NCBI GenBank assembly: GCA_022478985.1
Contig: JAKSZP010010599.1
Location: forward strand, 147,617 to 211,616
Length of the DNA: 64,000 bases
From: Massospora cicadina
Taxonomy: Eukaryota > Entomophthoromycota > Entomophthoromycetes > Entomophthorales > Entomophthoraceae
Direction: 5' to 3'
Shown: in pieces, positions 35,333-46,419 of the stretch
Numbering within the stretch: position 1 is the first letter of the stretch
Layout of the letters: the number at the start of each line of letters is the position of its first letter
The notes under the pieces: model-generated
Told to the model about the DNA's origin: nothing
Databases searched by the model: none
Seen by the model: only the letters and a program-made list of their open reading frames with translations
Made by a program: the position numbers and the translations under genes

Positions 35333-35535
35333 GTGCTCACTACAGGGGGCCCATTGATCAAACCACCAAAAATTAAAAATTCTCCAGTTGCCAGATATGT
35401 CTCATAAATCCTGCTTTGATGGGAATCCTCACAGCACACTGCTCCAGCTAAACATACAGAACTTAAGATTACTTTAGACGTAGTGCTCAAGAAGCAGGAT
35501 GAGCTCCATCAGGAGCAGAATGAATGATGAACCAG
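35333..35535 (+). pseudogene. gypsy3 primer-binding site remainder and gag 5' end
   Basis: GTGCTCACTACAGGGG completes the gypsy3 primer-binding site. The following 180 bases run in the gag frame up to QDELHQEQNE. The gypsy2 insertion interrupts here and gag continues at 50,806 with KLDSTFSQMRILGQQNRQ. The whole looks like a coiled-coil N-terminal Gag region. Two stops lie just before the break. Confidence 0.7.
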
Positions 35536-36242
35536 TGTTGGATTTTTGGGTGTGGGAGATGCTCACCTGTGCTTGCTTACCAAAAATCCAACAAATGAGG
35601 ATTTATACCACGTAAAATAATAATAAAGATAATTAAGCTTCAAAAGCTAGAAATTAAAGTTTTCAAAGTTTTTATTAAGTGACGCAGGGGATAAGAAAAA
35701 GAACTTTTTTGATATCTGACCAGTCAGTATTTAAACTGTATTGAGGGTCAAAGGGAATTCAATGATAAGTTTCAAATGGCTTTCTACAGTCTGAATAAGG
35801 AAATATGTAAATTCTGCCTATCAAAGCTCAAAAAACTCGCTTCACTTTGGCTAAACAACAGATGGGGAGTTGTTTTTTGGCCAGATGTACCCATGGGGTA
35901 ACAATTAGATTAATTTCATCCAATCCCCTTTTTCAAAATTTATTTCACCTTGGAAGACCTCTGCCACACCTATAAAAGGGTGTGGTTCCCTCTTAAGTGT
36001 TAGTTCTGAACTAGACTTGATAAAGTGGGGAGGAAACTCAGAAGAGCTCCCTTGATTCCGCCAATGTGTGGAATATTCCAACTACCTAAACTTAAACTAT
36101 TTGGCCAAGTTTTATTAGTATTAAATGTATTGCCCCAATTTGAAGGGTTCCACCAAGAGAAGCCAGAATCATTTGGCCAATTTAATTTAAATCAAAACCT
36201 GAATCACTCTTTATACACTATTGGACTTGTAATTGTCCAACA
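35536..36242 (-). repeat. gypsy2 3' LTR
   Basis: It matches 48,159-48,500 joined to 50,437-50,802. The minus strand begins TGTTGGACAATTACAAG and ends AAAAATCCAACA. A CTATAAAAGGG box is present near 35,970 (plus strand), as in the 5' LTR. Confidence 0.88.
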
Positions 36243-36362
36243 TCACCCCTTCAAGAGTGGTTGGGGGATAATAAAGCCGCAGGAATTAGCCATGAGCTCA
36301 GTTGATAGTAACTTCAGTAGTAAGGGATTTGATGTAGTACTCCTCTCCTCGCTTGTAAGTGA

Positions 36363-37600
36363 CTACAAAAGGTCCCTCCCAAATAGACCCAAGTTTCTCC
36401 CTTCTAGGGGTGATACAATTGTGATAGTAAAGCACCAAGCCAGATACTTGAAAGAAAGGAAGGAAGTAAGAGGGGGCTGGAGCTCATTAGCGGCTTGAAC
36501 CTCTTTTGTGACAGTTTTAACAAAATTTATCATAGCCTCTGATTGTAACTGGATGATGTGCTGGGCCAACTTCTTCATGGCTTGCTCAGGGTCAGTCATA
36601 TCAGTCAAAATGATTTTGCTAATAATGCCGGTACCTCAGGTTCCCATACATAAAACGCATGGAGAGGTGACATCTTAAGGATCTGGTGGTAACTGATACA
36701 GTAGGCCATGAGGGCACTTGGTAAGTACTGATCCCAGTAGAGAGGGTCTGAAGTGGCCATTTTACATAATATAGAGACCAGAATCCCATTGGCTCTTTCC
36801 ACAGTACCATTAGTCAAAGGGTAGTAGGGGGCATAAAATAGCTGTTACATGCCCATGGAGGTTGCGAAAAGCTTCACCACTTGGGAGGTGATGTTTTTAT
36901 CATTATCACGGAGCAGAACTTGGGGGAAACCATGTCGAGTGAAGATATACTGATTAAGGAAGTGGCCATAGCTTTGGCCATCTGAGATGGGATAGCCACA
37001 GCCACAACCCATTTGGTAAAGAGATCAATCCCTAACAAGAAATATCGATTTCCACCCATAGATTGGGGTAGAGGGCCAAGCACATTATGACTTATTGTGT
37101 GTAAAGGCTGTTGAGGAGTAGTAGGCTGATATTGATACTTTGTTTTAAAGATGGATTGCTTTTTGCATGTCCAACAGACATCCAAGACTTTGATTATGGT
37201 CTCCATGATTCTCTCCCAATAGTAGCGTTCTTTTACCCACATATAGGTTTTCTGCACTCTGCTATGCCCCAGGAGAGCATGAGACCCCATAATGACAGGT
37301 ACTCGCTCTGAGGGTCAGAGGTAGGGTAGCCAATTCACCCCTATTTTCTTGTATAGTTTCCCATTATCTACCTTAGTATTATGGGGGTGTCAAGCTAGAA
37401 TCTTCTGGACTGGTTCATCCTCATCCTCCCAAGCGTCAGGGGTCATTAGGAGGTCATGAAGCCTCTCCACCTCACTATTTTCTAAGTGAAGGATGGGCAG
37501 CTGAGTCAACCAATTGACATTCATGTGGCTCATTTTGGATTGGTGCTCAATGGTAATGTCATAGTGCTGGAGCTTCAAAGCCCAGAAGCCGACCGCCCAG
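36363..37600 (-). pseudogene. gypsy2 integrase
   Basis: Minus-strand order: HLENSEVERLHDLLMTPD (37,490), the zinc region GHSRVQKTYMWVKERYYWERI...CWTCKKQS (37,270-37,130), then the core with ISHNVLGPLPQSMGG (first Asp of the catalytic triad replaced by Asn in this stretch), FTKWVVAVAIP, and the E region GTVERANGILVSIL (36,810-36,780). The middle DNG-type stretch near 36,900 is frameshifted. Part of the C-terminus overlaps in two frames to 36,363. It is closely related to the gypsy1 integrase. Confidence 0.82.
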
Positions 37601-37609
37601 TGGATCTTT

Positions 37610-39167
37610 CATATTCTGTAGCCAATTTAAAGAGGCGTGGTCAGTAACCACCTTAAACGAGGTCCCATATAAAAAAGAGCTGTAATATTTAACAGCAAGT
37701 AAGATGGCCTGGTACTCCTTCTCAATGATGCTATTGTTGCGTTATGCCTTAGAGTGAATCTTGCTGAAATATGAAACGGGGTGATTAACCCCATGCTCTT
37801 CCAGTTGATCCAAGGTAGCTTTAACTACATAATAAGAAGCATCAGTAAACAGAATAAAGGGTTTACTATAGTCAATGTGGCGCAGGATTGGCTGTTGCTG
37901 CAGCAACTTTTTTAACGTTTCAAAAGCGGCCTGTTGTTCCGCTCCCCAATTAAAAGGCGTGTTTTCAGTTAAAAGGCATATGAGGGGCTCACTGAGATTA
38001 GCGAATTTGGGGATGAATTGATGGTAGTATCCCATAATGCCCAAGAACACCTGAATATTGCAGAGGGTTTTGGGAGCAGGCAACTTGGATATTGCCTCAA
38101 CTTTATCATGGAGAGACTGGATCCCATCTGAGGAGATGTCGTGGCCCATGAAGTCCAACTTCTTTTGGAAGAATGTACATTTGCTGGGCTTCAGTTTAAT
38201 GTGAGAGGCCTGAAAGCTAAGGAAAACTTCTTTTAAATGAGAAAGGTGCTATTGAATGTTCGGGAGAAGATGGTGATATTTTCAAGATATACAATTATGT
38301 AACTAAGCTTCAGATCCTGCGAGATGTGGTCCATGGTTCACTAGAAAGATGTGGGAACATTGCACAACCCTTGTGGTAGTTGGGTAGGTTGGTAAGAGAC
38401 CCTCGCTGCAGATTAGCACAACTTTTCCTGGTCTTGCGGAGAAAGGTCCATCTGCCAGTATCTGCTAGCCAAGTTCATGACAGAAAAGAATTTGGACTCA
38501 GAGAGTTAGGCCAGAGCGTCATCAATTGTGTTATTGGATAGTTGCCCTTCTTGGTGAGTATATTTAGCTTGCAGTTGTCCATAACTACCCAATGCCCACC
38601 ATTCTTCTTTTTATGAGCAATATTATAGATGACCAAGGGCTTTGAGAAGGCACCCTTAGCCCTGCGTCCAGTAACTGTTTAAGCTCTGTCCTCATCTGGA
38701 GCTCCTCAACTTTTTATTTCCAATATGGTTTGGATCAAATAAGCTTGGCATCACCAACATCAATGGTGTGGCACCAGCCCTTCATATGCCTAAATTCATT
38801 ATCAGATTTGGAGAAAATGTCACTATATGACTCCAATAATAATGAACTTTATTAAACTTAGCAGGAGTTATATCATTAGAAACCTGAATGTTAGGCAAAA
38901 CGCAAATCATTTGGTCAGTGGGTAGTCCCATATCTAGCACAGACCCAATATAATGGACTTGGTGGAGTTCTCAATTGAAATTAACAGGGCATTTTCAATT
39001 TCCTGAGTCTTCTTTATAACTATGTCCATATTAGTTAGATTCCCCAGAAGAAGATTGATGGGTCGCTGGTAGGCAGGGTCTAGGATACCTGGCAACACCC
39101 AGGGTTTTAAAGGGCTTATTCCATTAATTCTTATCAAGTGCAGAAGGCAGTTGTGGGAGATTTGCAT
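37610..39167 (-). pseudogene. gypsy2 reverse transcriptase and RNase H, YLEN box
   Basis: A pre-RT stretch (39,167-38,934: GILDPAYQRPINLLLGNLT) parallels gypsy1. The RT palm reads MDHISQDLKLSYIIVYLEN at 38,340-38,278, so the catalytic YxDD has become YLEN (codons complementary to 38,278-38,283). The RT thumb and RNase H form one open piece (38,158-37,742: NIQVFLGIMGYYHQFIPKF, LFTDASYYVVKATLDQL), and RNase H keeps its first Asp. More RNase H (TDHASLNWLQ-like) lies near 37,620-37,650. The RT is dead by active-site loss as well as by frameshifts. Confidence 0.84.
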
Positions 39168-39419
39168 AGTAATTTGGTGTCTATCATTTTTTGTTCACCT
39201 GCTTTGACTACTACCTCCTCTGATGCATACAATGGAATGCCCTCTGAAACATCTAAAGAGTCAGGCAGCTTTTTTGTGTTTCTGCCTGAAGTGGTATAAG
39301 TAAGGGTGATGGCGGATGATGGTTACTCAACTACGCATGTATATTCCTTCTTCTTAGGCTCATCCGTTGTAAAGACTAGGGGAACTTCATAATTTTAGAA
39401 GGTAGAGAAATCCCTGTAT

Positions 39420-39575
39420 CATATTTATAATTCCATCATACTCGATCATGTATTAAGTGCCAATGAGTAGGTCATATGCATTATTGTTTTATGCCACAGC
39501 TGGGGCAGCCAGTGGATGTTTCCCTTTTTTAGCACTAGGTGGTCCCAACCTAAAGGGGGATACACTGATCTTTAT
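39420..39575 (-). pseudogene. gypsy2 protease, C-terminal piece
   Basis: The minus strand reads SPFRLGPPSAKKGKHP followed by APAVA, a stop, NNNAYDLLIGT. This is the equivalent of the gypsy1 stretch APAVALDNNAYDMLIGT. It abuts the 3' end of LINE F. Confidence 0.65.
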
Positions 39576-39715
39576 TTAATCACGCCTGAGCTCCTAAGAG
39601 CTTGAGGCGAAGGCAGGGGTAAGTGGAGGTGTCAAGAAAGGGTGGGGAAAGCTTTGCCAGAGCCAGGTGTCTACTTAAACTGACATATTGGCCCATGGCG
39701 ACATGGTAAATTCTC

Positions 39716-42700
39716 TCAGAGACATCTCAAATGAACCTGAAAGTGAGTGATTATATAAGGCAGCGTCCACAGAGTGGATTCAAAAGTGGCGCGAATATAT
39801 GAATTATGAATCTTCCATATCACTGCACCAAATGCCAGGACCCTTAATGATTGGGAGAAATTGGGGAGTGAGAGTTTGAACATGAAGTCCTGAACTGGGT
39901 GCGCTACCCAGGGTTCTGCTCGCAGGAGTTCGCAGACCTTGCTCCAGAAAGTGGCTATGAGGGGGCAAGTAAAGAAACGGTGGAGGTGGGTGTCTGTCAG
40001 CTCTTCACATCGTGGGCAACCCTTGTGCTGGAAGGTGGGACCAGTTCGATCCCCTGTCCTGTATGAGCAGTGTAGAACATGCCACAGTGTATTTAACACT
40101 TTTTCTGAGAGAACAGGATGGGTAACTTCCTTCCAGAGCTCCTTGAGATCACATTACACAGCGGGGGTAAAAGCTCCAGGAGACAAGGCCGCATAGGGGG
40201 TCTGTCCAAAGGGTGGAGATGGGAGATAACAATCATCCCATTGTGGACCAGGGCGTGATGCCGGGGGCTGATCCTGTCATGGTTAGATGACTTAATAGTG
40301 GGAACTGATGCTAAAGATAAGGCTGGGCGACAGGAGGCCCAGAAGGTGAAACTTCAGGCTCTTCCTGACCTGAAACACACCTTATATCAACGCTGGGTGC
40401 AAGCCAAGCATGCCTAGGTTGATACTAATGGGGTGCAAAACTCCCAGCCTTTTATCTCAGCCCAGGCACTGAAATGAACGATTTACGTTACAAATGAAGA
40501 CGGTTCAATTCAGTTAATTGGTGAGCAAGGGTTCAAATTCCGTTCAAGTTATGAAATTCTAAGTTTGGGTAAAATATGGCTTCAATCAATTACTCGAGTG
40601 AAGGCACTTTTGGTAATTTTGTGAAAATGGATGGAAGCGTCTGTTTATTAGAGTCAAGGCTTGGGTGCACTTTCGCAGAACCTGAATTTCCCCAGCCCAC
40701 TTTAAATATGTTTTTTTTCGACCAACATTCCTCGTTGATTGACTTTCTTAAGTAAATTTACCCATTATTTTACGTTTTTTCCAATGGTTCCTTGGGCGAA
40801 CATGGTGGTGGACCTCTTTGGGGAGGTCTCCAACTATGTGGTCCACTACCTTTTATCACCATTTACACAAATCCCAGGTGCTTTTTTAGGCCTTTTAGGT
40901 CCCCTCCATATCGAGGCACCCAAGTCTACTAGCGCCAAGTTACACTTGATTAGGACTCCCCTCTGGGGTCCACTCAAGCTGGGATGTTTCCTACTTACCT
41001 GGTATTATATGTTGCGCTTTACACCCTTGCCTGGGGTACCTTTTGCACAGGCACCATTCAAGGTGCCTCATTTCTCATCCTCTTAACGGCTAATTCCCTA
41101 GCAATGTGGGTTTGCATCCCACATCACCTTTCTGGGAACAAGAGAGTTACAGACACTCTCTTGACAGATCCCAGGGCCACTCCTTTTATAAGGGAAGGCG
41201 TGGTACACCCGTACTCCTGCCCTCTTAAGTGCAAGGAGAGCCTGATTCCAGTTTAACTTGATGAAGGTTTGAGGCGGTGGCCTGGATGGTTTGTTAGCCA
41301 CTCTCCCACAGCTGTAGGTGAGGTTTGTGGAAGCCCTAGAGAGGCTGCTAAACCCTGGCGTAAGGCTGGAGCCCATTGTGGCATTGGAGCCATATACCAG
41401 CAAATGATGGGCTTAAGGAACCCCATCAGGATTGAAGTGGCATGAGACCTAGTGTCCAAAAGACCTAGGCCCCCCTCACTGCGGGGTCAGGATAATGTGG
41501 TCAGAGCTGTGGGTGGGTGGTTGGATCCCCATATCCAACAGCAAAGTATCACATTCAACCTCGTGTAGAAACTGTCCTTAAAGGGACAGACATGAGCGAG
41601 AAACCATAGCTTTGATAGAAGAAAAACATTCGCGATCAGGGCGTGTCCCTGGGGGTGATACGCCGGCAGCTCCAGCTAGCTACACGAGAGTTTATTACAT
41701 TAAGCAAGCGGTCCTCATTATCCTTGATTGCCACTTGTGGTGTGGTGAGGACACCTAGATGCCGAAAAGTGTCCCGGGTAGGTTCTAAAACAAAAGGCGG
41801 AGGAATAGATGGGGTACCAACTTGCACTATAACGGTTTATAAGTATTAACTTTTGCATTGGAAGCCTTGGAGTAGCAATCCAGGGCCTCCATGGCCAGGT
41901 CTAGGTCCTTATTACATCCAACTGCAACTGTTGTGTCATCAGCAAAGGCTATGGTGCGGTTGGGGGCTTCCCAGGAACCTGAATACCCACCAGTCATTCC
42001 TGGATTAATGCCAGAAGAGGATCCAAAGCTATCTTGAAATATTAAGCTCAGTGGACCCCTTGCCGGAGACCCTGTGCAACTATAACCGCTGCTGTAAAGC
42101 CTGTTGGGGACAGTACCTTAATGTAAAGCTGGGCGTAAAGAGCTGATAGCCATGTCCTAGATTGAGGTGGGATATGGAGGCGGGTTATGGAGGCGTCCAG
42201 ATACTTCCAATTTACTCTGATCATATGCTTTTTCCATATCCAGAAGCGCCACAAAACCATGTGTTTGAGATGAGTTAGCTGACAAGATTGCCAAAGCTCA
42301 TTGTAATTGTTCCAAAGCGACCTCCCTGGGATAAATCCATGTTGAGCTGGGTTGAGGCGTTGTGCTGCCCACTTAATCATGCGGTTTGCTAGAAGCTTAG
42401 TAAATAGTTTGTGTTCCATGTTCAATAGTGACATTGGTCGCCAGTTTGCAAGGTCCGCTCAGCTTGCTTTCTTATGGATAAGGGTCTTAATTGATCCTCT
42501 CAAGTCAGGAAGTACTCCCCTTCTGCCAAGAGGGTCAAGAAGAGGGGCTGGAGGGCCTTTGTAACTGTGACGGGATCCACTAGATACACCTCAAACGGGA
42601 TACCATTTGGGCCTGAGGCCTTCAGACGTGGGCTGTGGATTAAAATGTCCATTACTTCTTGCTGTGTAATTGGTGCAAGAAGTTCTTCATCCGCTGAGAA

Positions 42701-44056
42701 ATTTACCATTGGTTCCGGAGACCCTTCAATGAATTCATGAACATCTACTGGTCTTACCCAGGAAGCCTTGAAGAGGGCTGAATAGTAACGGAGGATCTCG
42801 TTGGTGATCTCCTCCTTATTTGTGGTGACAGTGGTCCCCACCCTCAGGGTTGCAATCTCCTGATCCTTTGAGCGGGATTTCTGCTTCTGGTAAAAGAAAT
42901 GGGTGGTCCGTTCCCACTGGGTGTAGTAATGTGACGAGGTGAAGTTTGCTGCATGTTCTTCTTGCTCAGTAAGTTCCTGCTGGTATGTCTCGTGGGCCAA
43001 TTCCCAAGCCTCCAACCATTGAGAGGAAAACACTGAGCGGCAATTCCTTTCAAGGTGTCTTATTCTAGCTTCAGCACGTCTGACTTTAGCCTGGGCCGCT
43101 GTCATTCGAGCCTTAGCACAATTTTAGGCTACCTTTAGGATCCTTGCTTTTGTATCAGCCCATTTTTCTTGTAAAGTTTGCAAATGAGGTGAGGCCAGGT
43201 GCTCTGGCTCACAATGGCTGCATTTATCTTCTCTCTTGCAAACTGGTTGTTCAAGAGCCCTGGAGCAATCCTTGGCCAAAATCTTCTTGACGGTCTGAGG
43301 ATTGTTGTCAGAATCACCATGAGGGATCTGTGATCACTTATAGTGTTATCTCAAGTTATGGGAGAGGACACTCGACCAACCAGTAATGGGCCCACTAGGG
43401 CCATATCAATCCGTGAAGCTGATGTGAATCTTCAACCTGCACCTTGGATCCGAGACATACAGCCAAGTCCAGATGCTGAGGGGGGAGGGCATCCATAAAA
43501 CCACTTGACCTGAGGAAATTTTGAAGCTGAGCTGTACCTCGTCTGTCTTGTGTGGCAGGAGGAAAGGTGTCATGCACCCAACTTAATATTGTGTTGAAAT
43601 CCCCCATCAGCACTTTATTGCCTGGGAGTTGTAGTAGAGCAAGTTCTTCCAAAAGATGGTCCTGCTCTTGACCTGTATTTGGCAGGTATATGCTTGCAAC
43701 AAAGAAGGAGAACTCAGGGGTTGATAATTTAGCCAATATAAGGCGATCATCAAGGTGTTTTGAAAATTGGTGGGTTTTCACCTGGGAGTTGAGGATAATA
43801 AGGGCCACATAGTGTGTCCAACAGGAGTTACCTCCAAATTGGTCATTCCATGCTACAAAATCAGAGGGGGGACATGGGGCTCCTGGACAGCTGCAATATC
43901 TATGCAAGTCAACCTGAAGTTGCGGAGGAGGCAGGCTCTCCGCTTGTAATCCTGCAGCCCATTAGAGTTAATGGACTGCAGGGTCAGGGTGCCCTTTTGG
44001 GGCCTCATAGCTGTCCCCCTCCATATCCCGGGGGTTACCGGAGCTTCCACCTGCAT
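39716..44056 (-). pseudogene. LINE F ORF2: endonuclease-reverse transcriptase
   Basis: Minus-strand order: endonuclease (LTLQSINSNGLQDYKRRA at 44,030; DIAAVQEPHVP; VASIYLPNTG; VLMGDFNTIL at about 43,600), RT fingers (43,105-42,500), EHKLFTKLLANRMIKW and QHGFIPGRSLWNNYNEL (42,410-42,300), GLRQG (42,060), then catalytic IAFADDTTVAV near 41,935-41,965 (FADD intact). A C-terminal region follows, split by the inserted 892-bp element, ending with the Cys/His motif GCPRCEELTDTHLHRFFTCP (40,020-39,960) and a Trp-containing tail to 39,716. Frameshifts and stops are numerous. Confidence 0.83.
40275..41166 (+). mobile_element. 892-bp TGTCA...TGACA element (solo-LTR-like), copy 1
   Basis: It begins TGTCATGG, ends CTCTCTTGACA, and is flanked by a perfect 5-bp TSD GATCC (40,270-40,274; 41,167-41,171) within LINE F. 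It aligns over its full length with copy 2 at 53,074-53,966. These are the hallmarks of a solo LTR; a small DNA transposon with 5-bp terminal inverted repeats is the alternative. Reading frames are conserved with copy 2: QEAQKVKLQALPDLKH near 40,340, MVPWANMVVDLFGEVSN at 40,784, and TYLVLYVALYTLAWGTF at 40,990. Confidence 0.85.
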
Positions 44057-44282
44057 CCATAAGGCTGCTCATTTTTAGTCCGTGAGCTTGACTCTTTGCA
44101 GCAATCCATGCTGATCGATGAGGAGGAGGATTATCCTGAGTTGATGGGGCTGAGGAGACTGTAAGACAGACCAAGATACTTCCCCCACTGCTTTGCACAG
44201 GAGTATCTTAAGGGTGCTCTATAAACTTCTCCATTTGTGCATCATCTGATGTATCAGTGTCCAGAGTCACCTCCTTCAGTAC

Positions 44283-46008
44283 TTAGAATGGCGTCTGAGT
44301 TGCAATACCCATAGATGGTGGGGGCGGCAATGACTTAGTGCCTCCACCCTGACTTGGGGTACTCCATACCTGTTCCACCCTTGGGGTATCCTGTATTACT
44401 GAATTCGTTTTAGATGCCACCCCTGGGCTGGCTTCCTCTGTGTTAGCTTGATGAGAAGCAGATTTGCGCTTATTTTGGGCTGGTGAAGGGTCTAGCAATT
44501 TAGAAGAGGTTCCCATAGGGAGAGGGGTTTTCTCTGCACTAAGTGAATAAAGTTGTGCTACTGGCTGTGCCTTCTCAACCGCTACACGAAGCAGAGGGGG
44601 TGAGATCCTGTACAGGCACCCAGTGGGTTGGTTGTGGGATTGCCGCTGCTGCTGTATGGAAGTGTTTCGTACCTGTTGCAGGGACTTAGCTACTAGATGA
44701 GAGAGCTTGTTTATGAGCAGTACAACTATTATGTAGGTGGCCCAAAGCATCACACCATGAGCAACGTGGTCGTGCCTGGTCTGGATCAACAAAGAAGATG
44801 TCAGAACAGGATCTAATGACTGCAACACGTGGAATAACCTCCATGTTTTTGGGCAATATTGGGTTGGGGATAAATGATGCCCTAGCAATATGAGCCCTCT
44901 GGGTTGGGGCATAATAGGCTGGTGCGCACAGGTCTACTGATAGAACTGACCCAAATTCCATCAATCCTCGATGAAGCGCAAGCTTAAGGGATTCTGGGTC
45001 CACTGTAGTTGGAAGATTTGAGAAAGTTACCCAGGAAATTTTCTCAAAGTTAGATCTAGTTCTCAGCACATGAAGAGAGCCATGCAGAATCTCAATTGTA
45101 TCTGAGGCTGCACAATCTGCATATGCTGCAGTTGTAAACCCTACATCAATATAGTGGCTTTCCACCACTTCATGAATAGTGGTGTTAACTGGAAAAGCTC
45201 CTGCTATGGCTTCAAAATAACTAAAATAATCCCATTCATAAAACTCAACAGGATTATGCCCATAGTAGACTCTAACTGCATGAGCAAGAGTGGACCTAAA
45301 GAGTGCACATTGTGAGCGAGTTTCTGCCCATCCCATTTTTCCTCACTTCAGCCACAAAAGCAGCTTCACGAGGGTCAATGGTGGGTGGTGCAGGCACTAG
45401 TTATTTCTGCCATGCGCCTGAGGCATCCTTCACTCGCTTATTTTTGTTCACATCTAAATCTAAAATTAAATGTAACTTAGTAGATTCCTCATAGGGGGAA
45501 ATACCAGATGGAGGTGCTGGCATTCCTCTGGATTTACGCGCTGTCCCCTGCTGGGCCTTCCCAGTAGGTACTTGATTTTTTGCAGGTTGGGTAGGCTTAC
45601 CTGGTTTGGGTTTATTCCCTGCCAGTTAATTGGGTAATTCTGGCTCATCATCAAACCAATCTATTACTCCCGCCTTCATCTGACCAACAGCAGATACTGG
45701 TAGGGATTTTTCAGCTGGTTAATTGGCTATTTGGAAAGTCCCATCTGAATTTTGATGTTGATTTTGATTTTGATGAACATTATGGCTAACTGATTCACCA
45801 CTCAGTGTTGATTCAGTTGATGCGCGTTGGTTACCTTCCAAACCATTAAAATGATGACCAACTGATTCACCAAATACTGTAGATTCAATTTGGCCGCTTT
45901 GGGTAATGTTGAAGTGAAAAAATGATGACCAACTGATTCAACACTTTCTGATGATTCAGTTTGGGCACCCAGGCTGATTTCCGAAGTGGAGGCAGTTGGC
46001 AAAGCCAT
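44283..46008 (-). pseudogene. LINE F ORF1: CCHC nucleic-acid-binding protein
   Basis: The best open piece (45,336-44,686) shows the RRM-like segment ISWVTFSNLPTTVDPESLK and LHRGLMEFGSVLS, corresponding to FLTFEFLPTTVKRDIL in LINE A. It ends in an intact zinc knuckle PRCSWCDALGHLHNSCTA (C-X2-C-X4-H-X4-C, about 44,780-44,725). Upstream frames (46,008-45,466) are Ser/Asn/Gln-rich with repeated SVDQLV-like and H-Q-N runs. Downstream frames (to 44,283) are Pro/Gln-rich. Stops separate the pieces; the true start is unclear. Confidence 0.72.
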
Positions 46009-46419
46009 ACAAACCCCATGTGAGGTATTGGGAGCTGCAATACTCCCTACTACCGTGGGTAAACCTTATATGTGCCTCCAGGGTAGGGCGCACTAATTGG
46101 GTGTGACTCTCAGTCAACACAGAGTTGACTGAGGTAGGCTGTACAGTGGTGGTATCATTTGTGATACCACCATGGTTTAATAAAAGTTGGTCTGCTTCTG
46201 CTTTTGCAGCTGCTTTGGGAGCGGGTTTTACAGTTCAATCTACAAGTTGGCAACCGAGGGTTCTGTGATTTGGGGTGAGTATGAGTGAATTCCGAGGCAT
46301 CAGAGGTGTGTTCAGTGGACTTTACCACCATTATTCGTTAGATTCGTTAAGCTAAATTTCTGGGTGATTGTAATATTCAAATTTTGAAATTTAGCGGTGA
46401 AAGAAAGGTGCCAGTAGGT

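Larger units (their letters stand above)
39576..46400 (-). mobile_element. LINE family F, inserted in gypsy2
   Basis: A third LINE family, minus strand, with ORF1 (46.0-44.3 kb) and ORF2 (44.1-39.7 kb). The 3' end near 39,576 reads GGCGTGATTAAATAAA and lacks the TGTCC...TGGTTGGCC tail of the other LINEs. The 5' limit is uncertain (46,320-46,420). No clean TSD was found. A solo LTR-like element (40,275-41,166) interrupts the ORF2 C-terminal region. After removing it LINE F is about 5.9 kb. Confidence 0.75.

Noticed and set aside
40275..41166. Interpretation of the 892-bp segment as part of gypsy3 coding sequence copied into LINE F
   Set aside because: Both copies have exact TG...CA ends and independent 5-bp TSDs, and the gypsy3 copy is itself an insertion between protease and RT.
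39576..46400. Search for a target-site duplication around LINE F
   Set aside because: No convincing direct repeat at the approximate ends; the 5' boundary is too uncertain.
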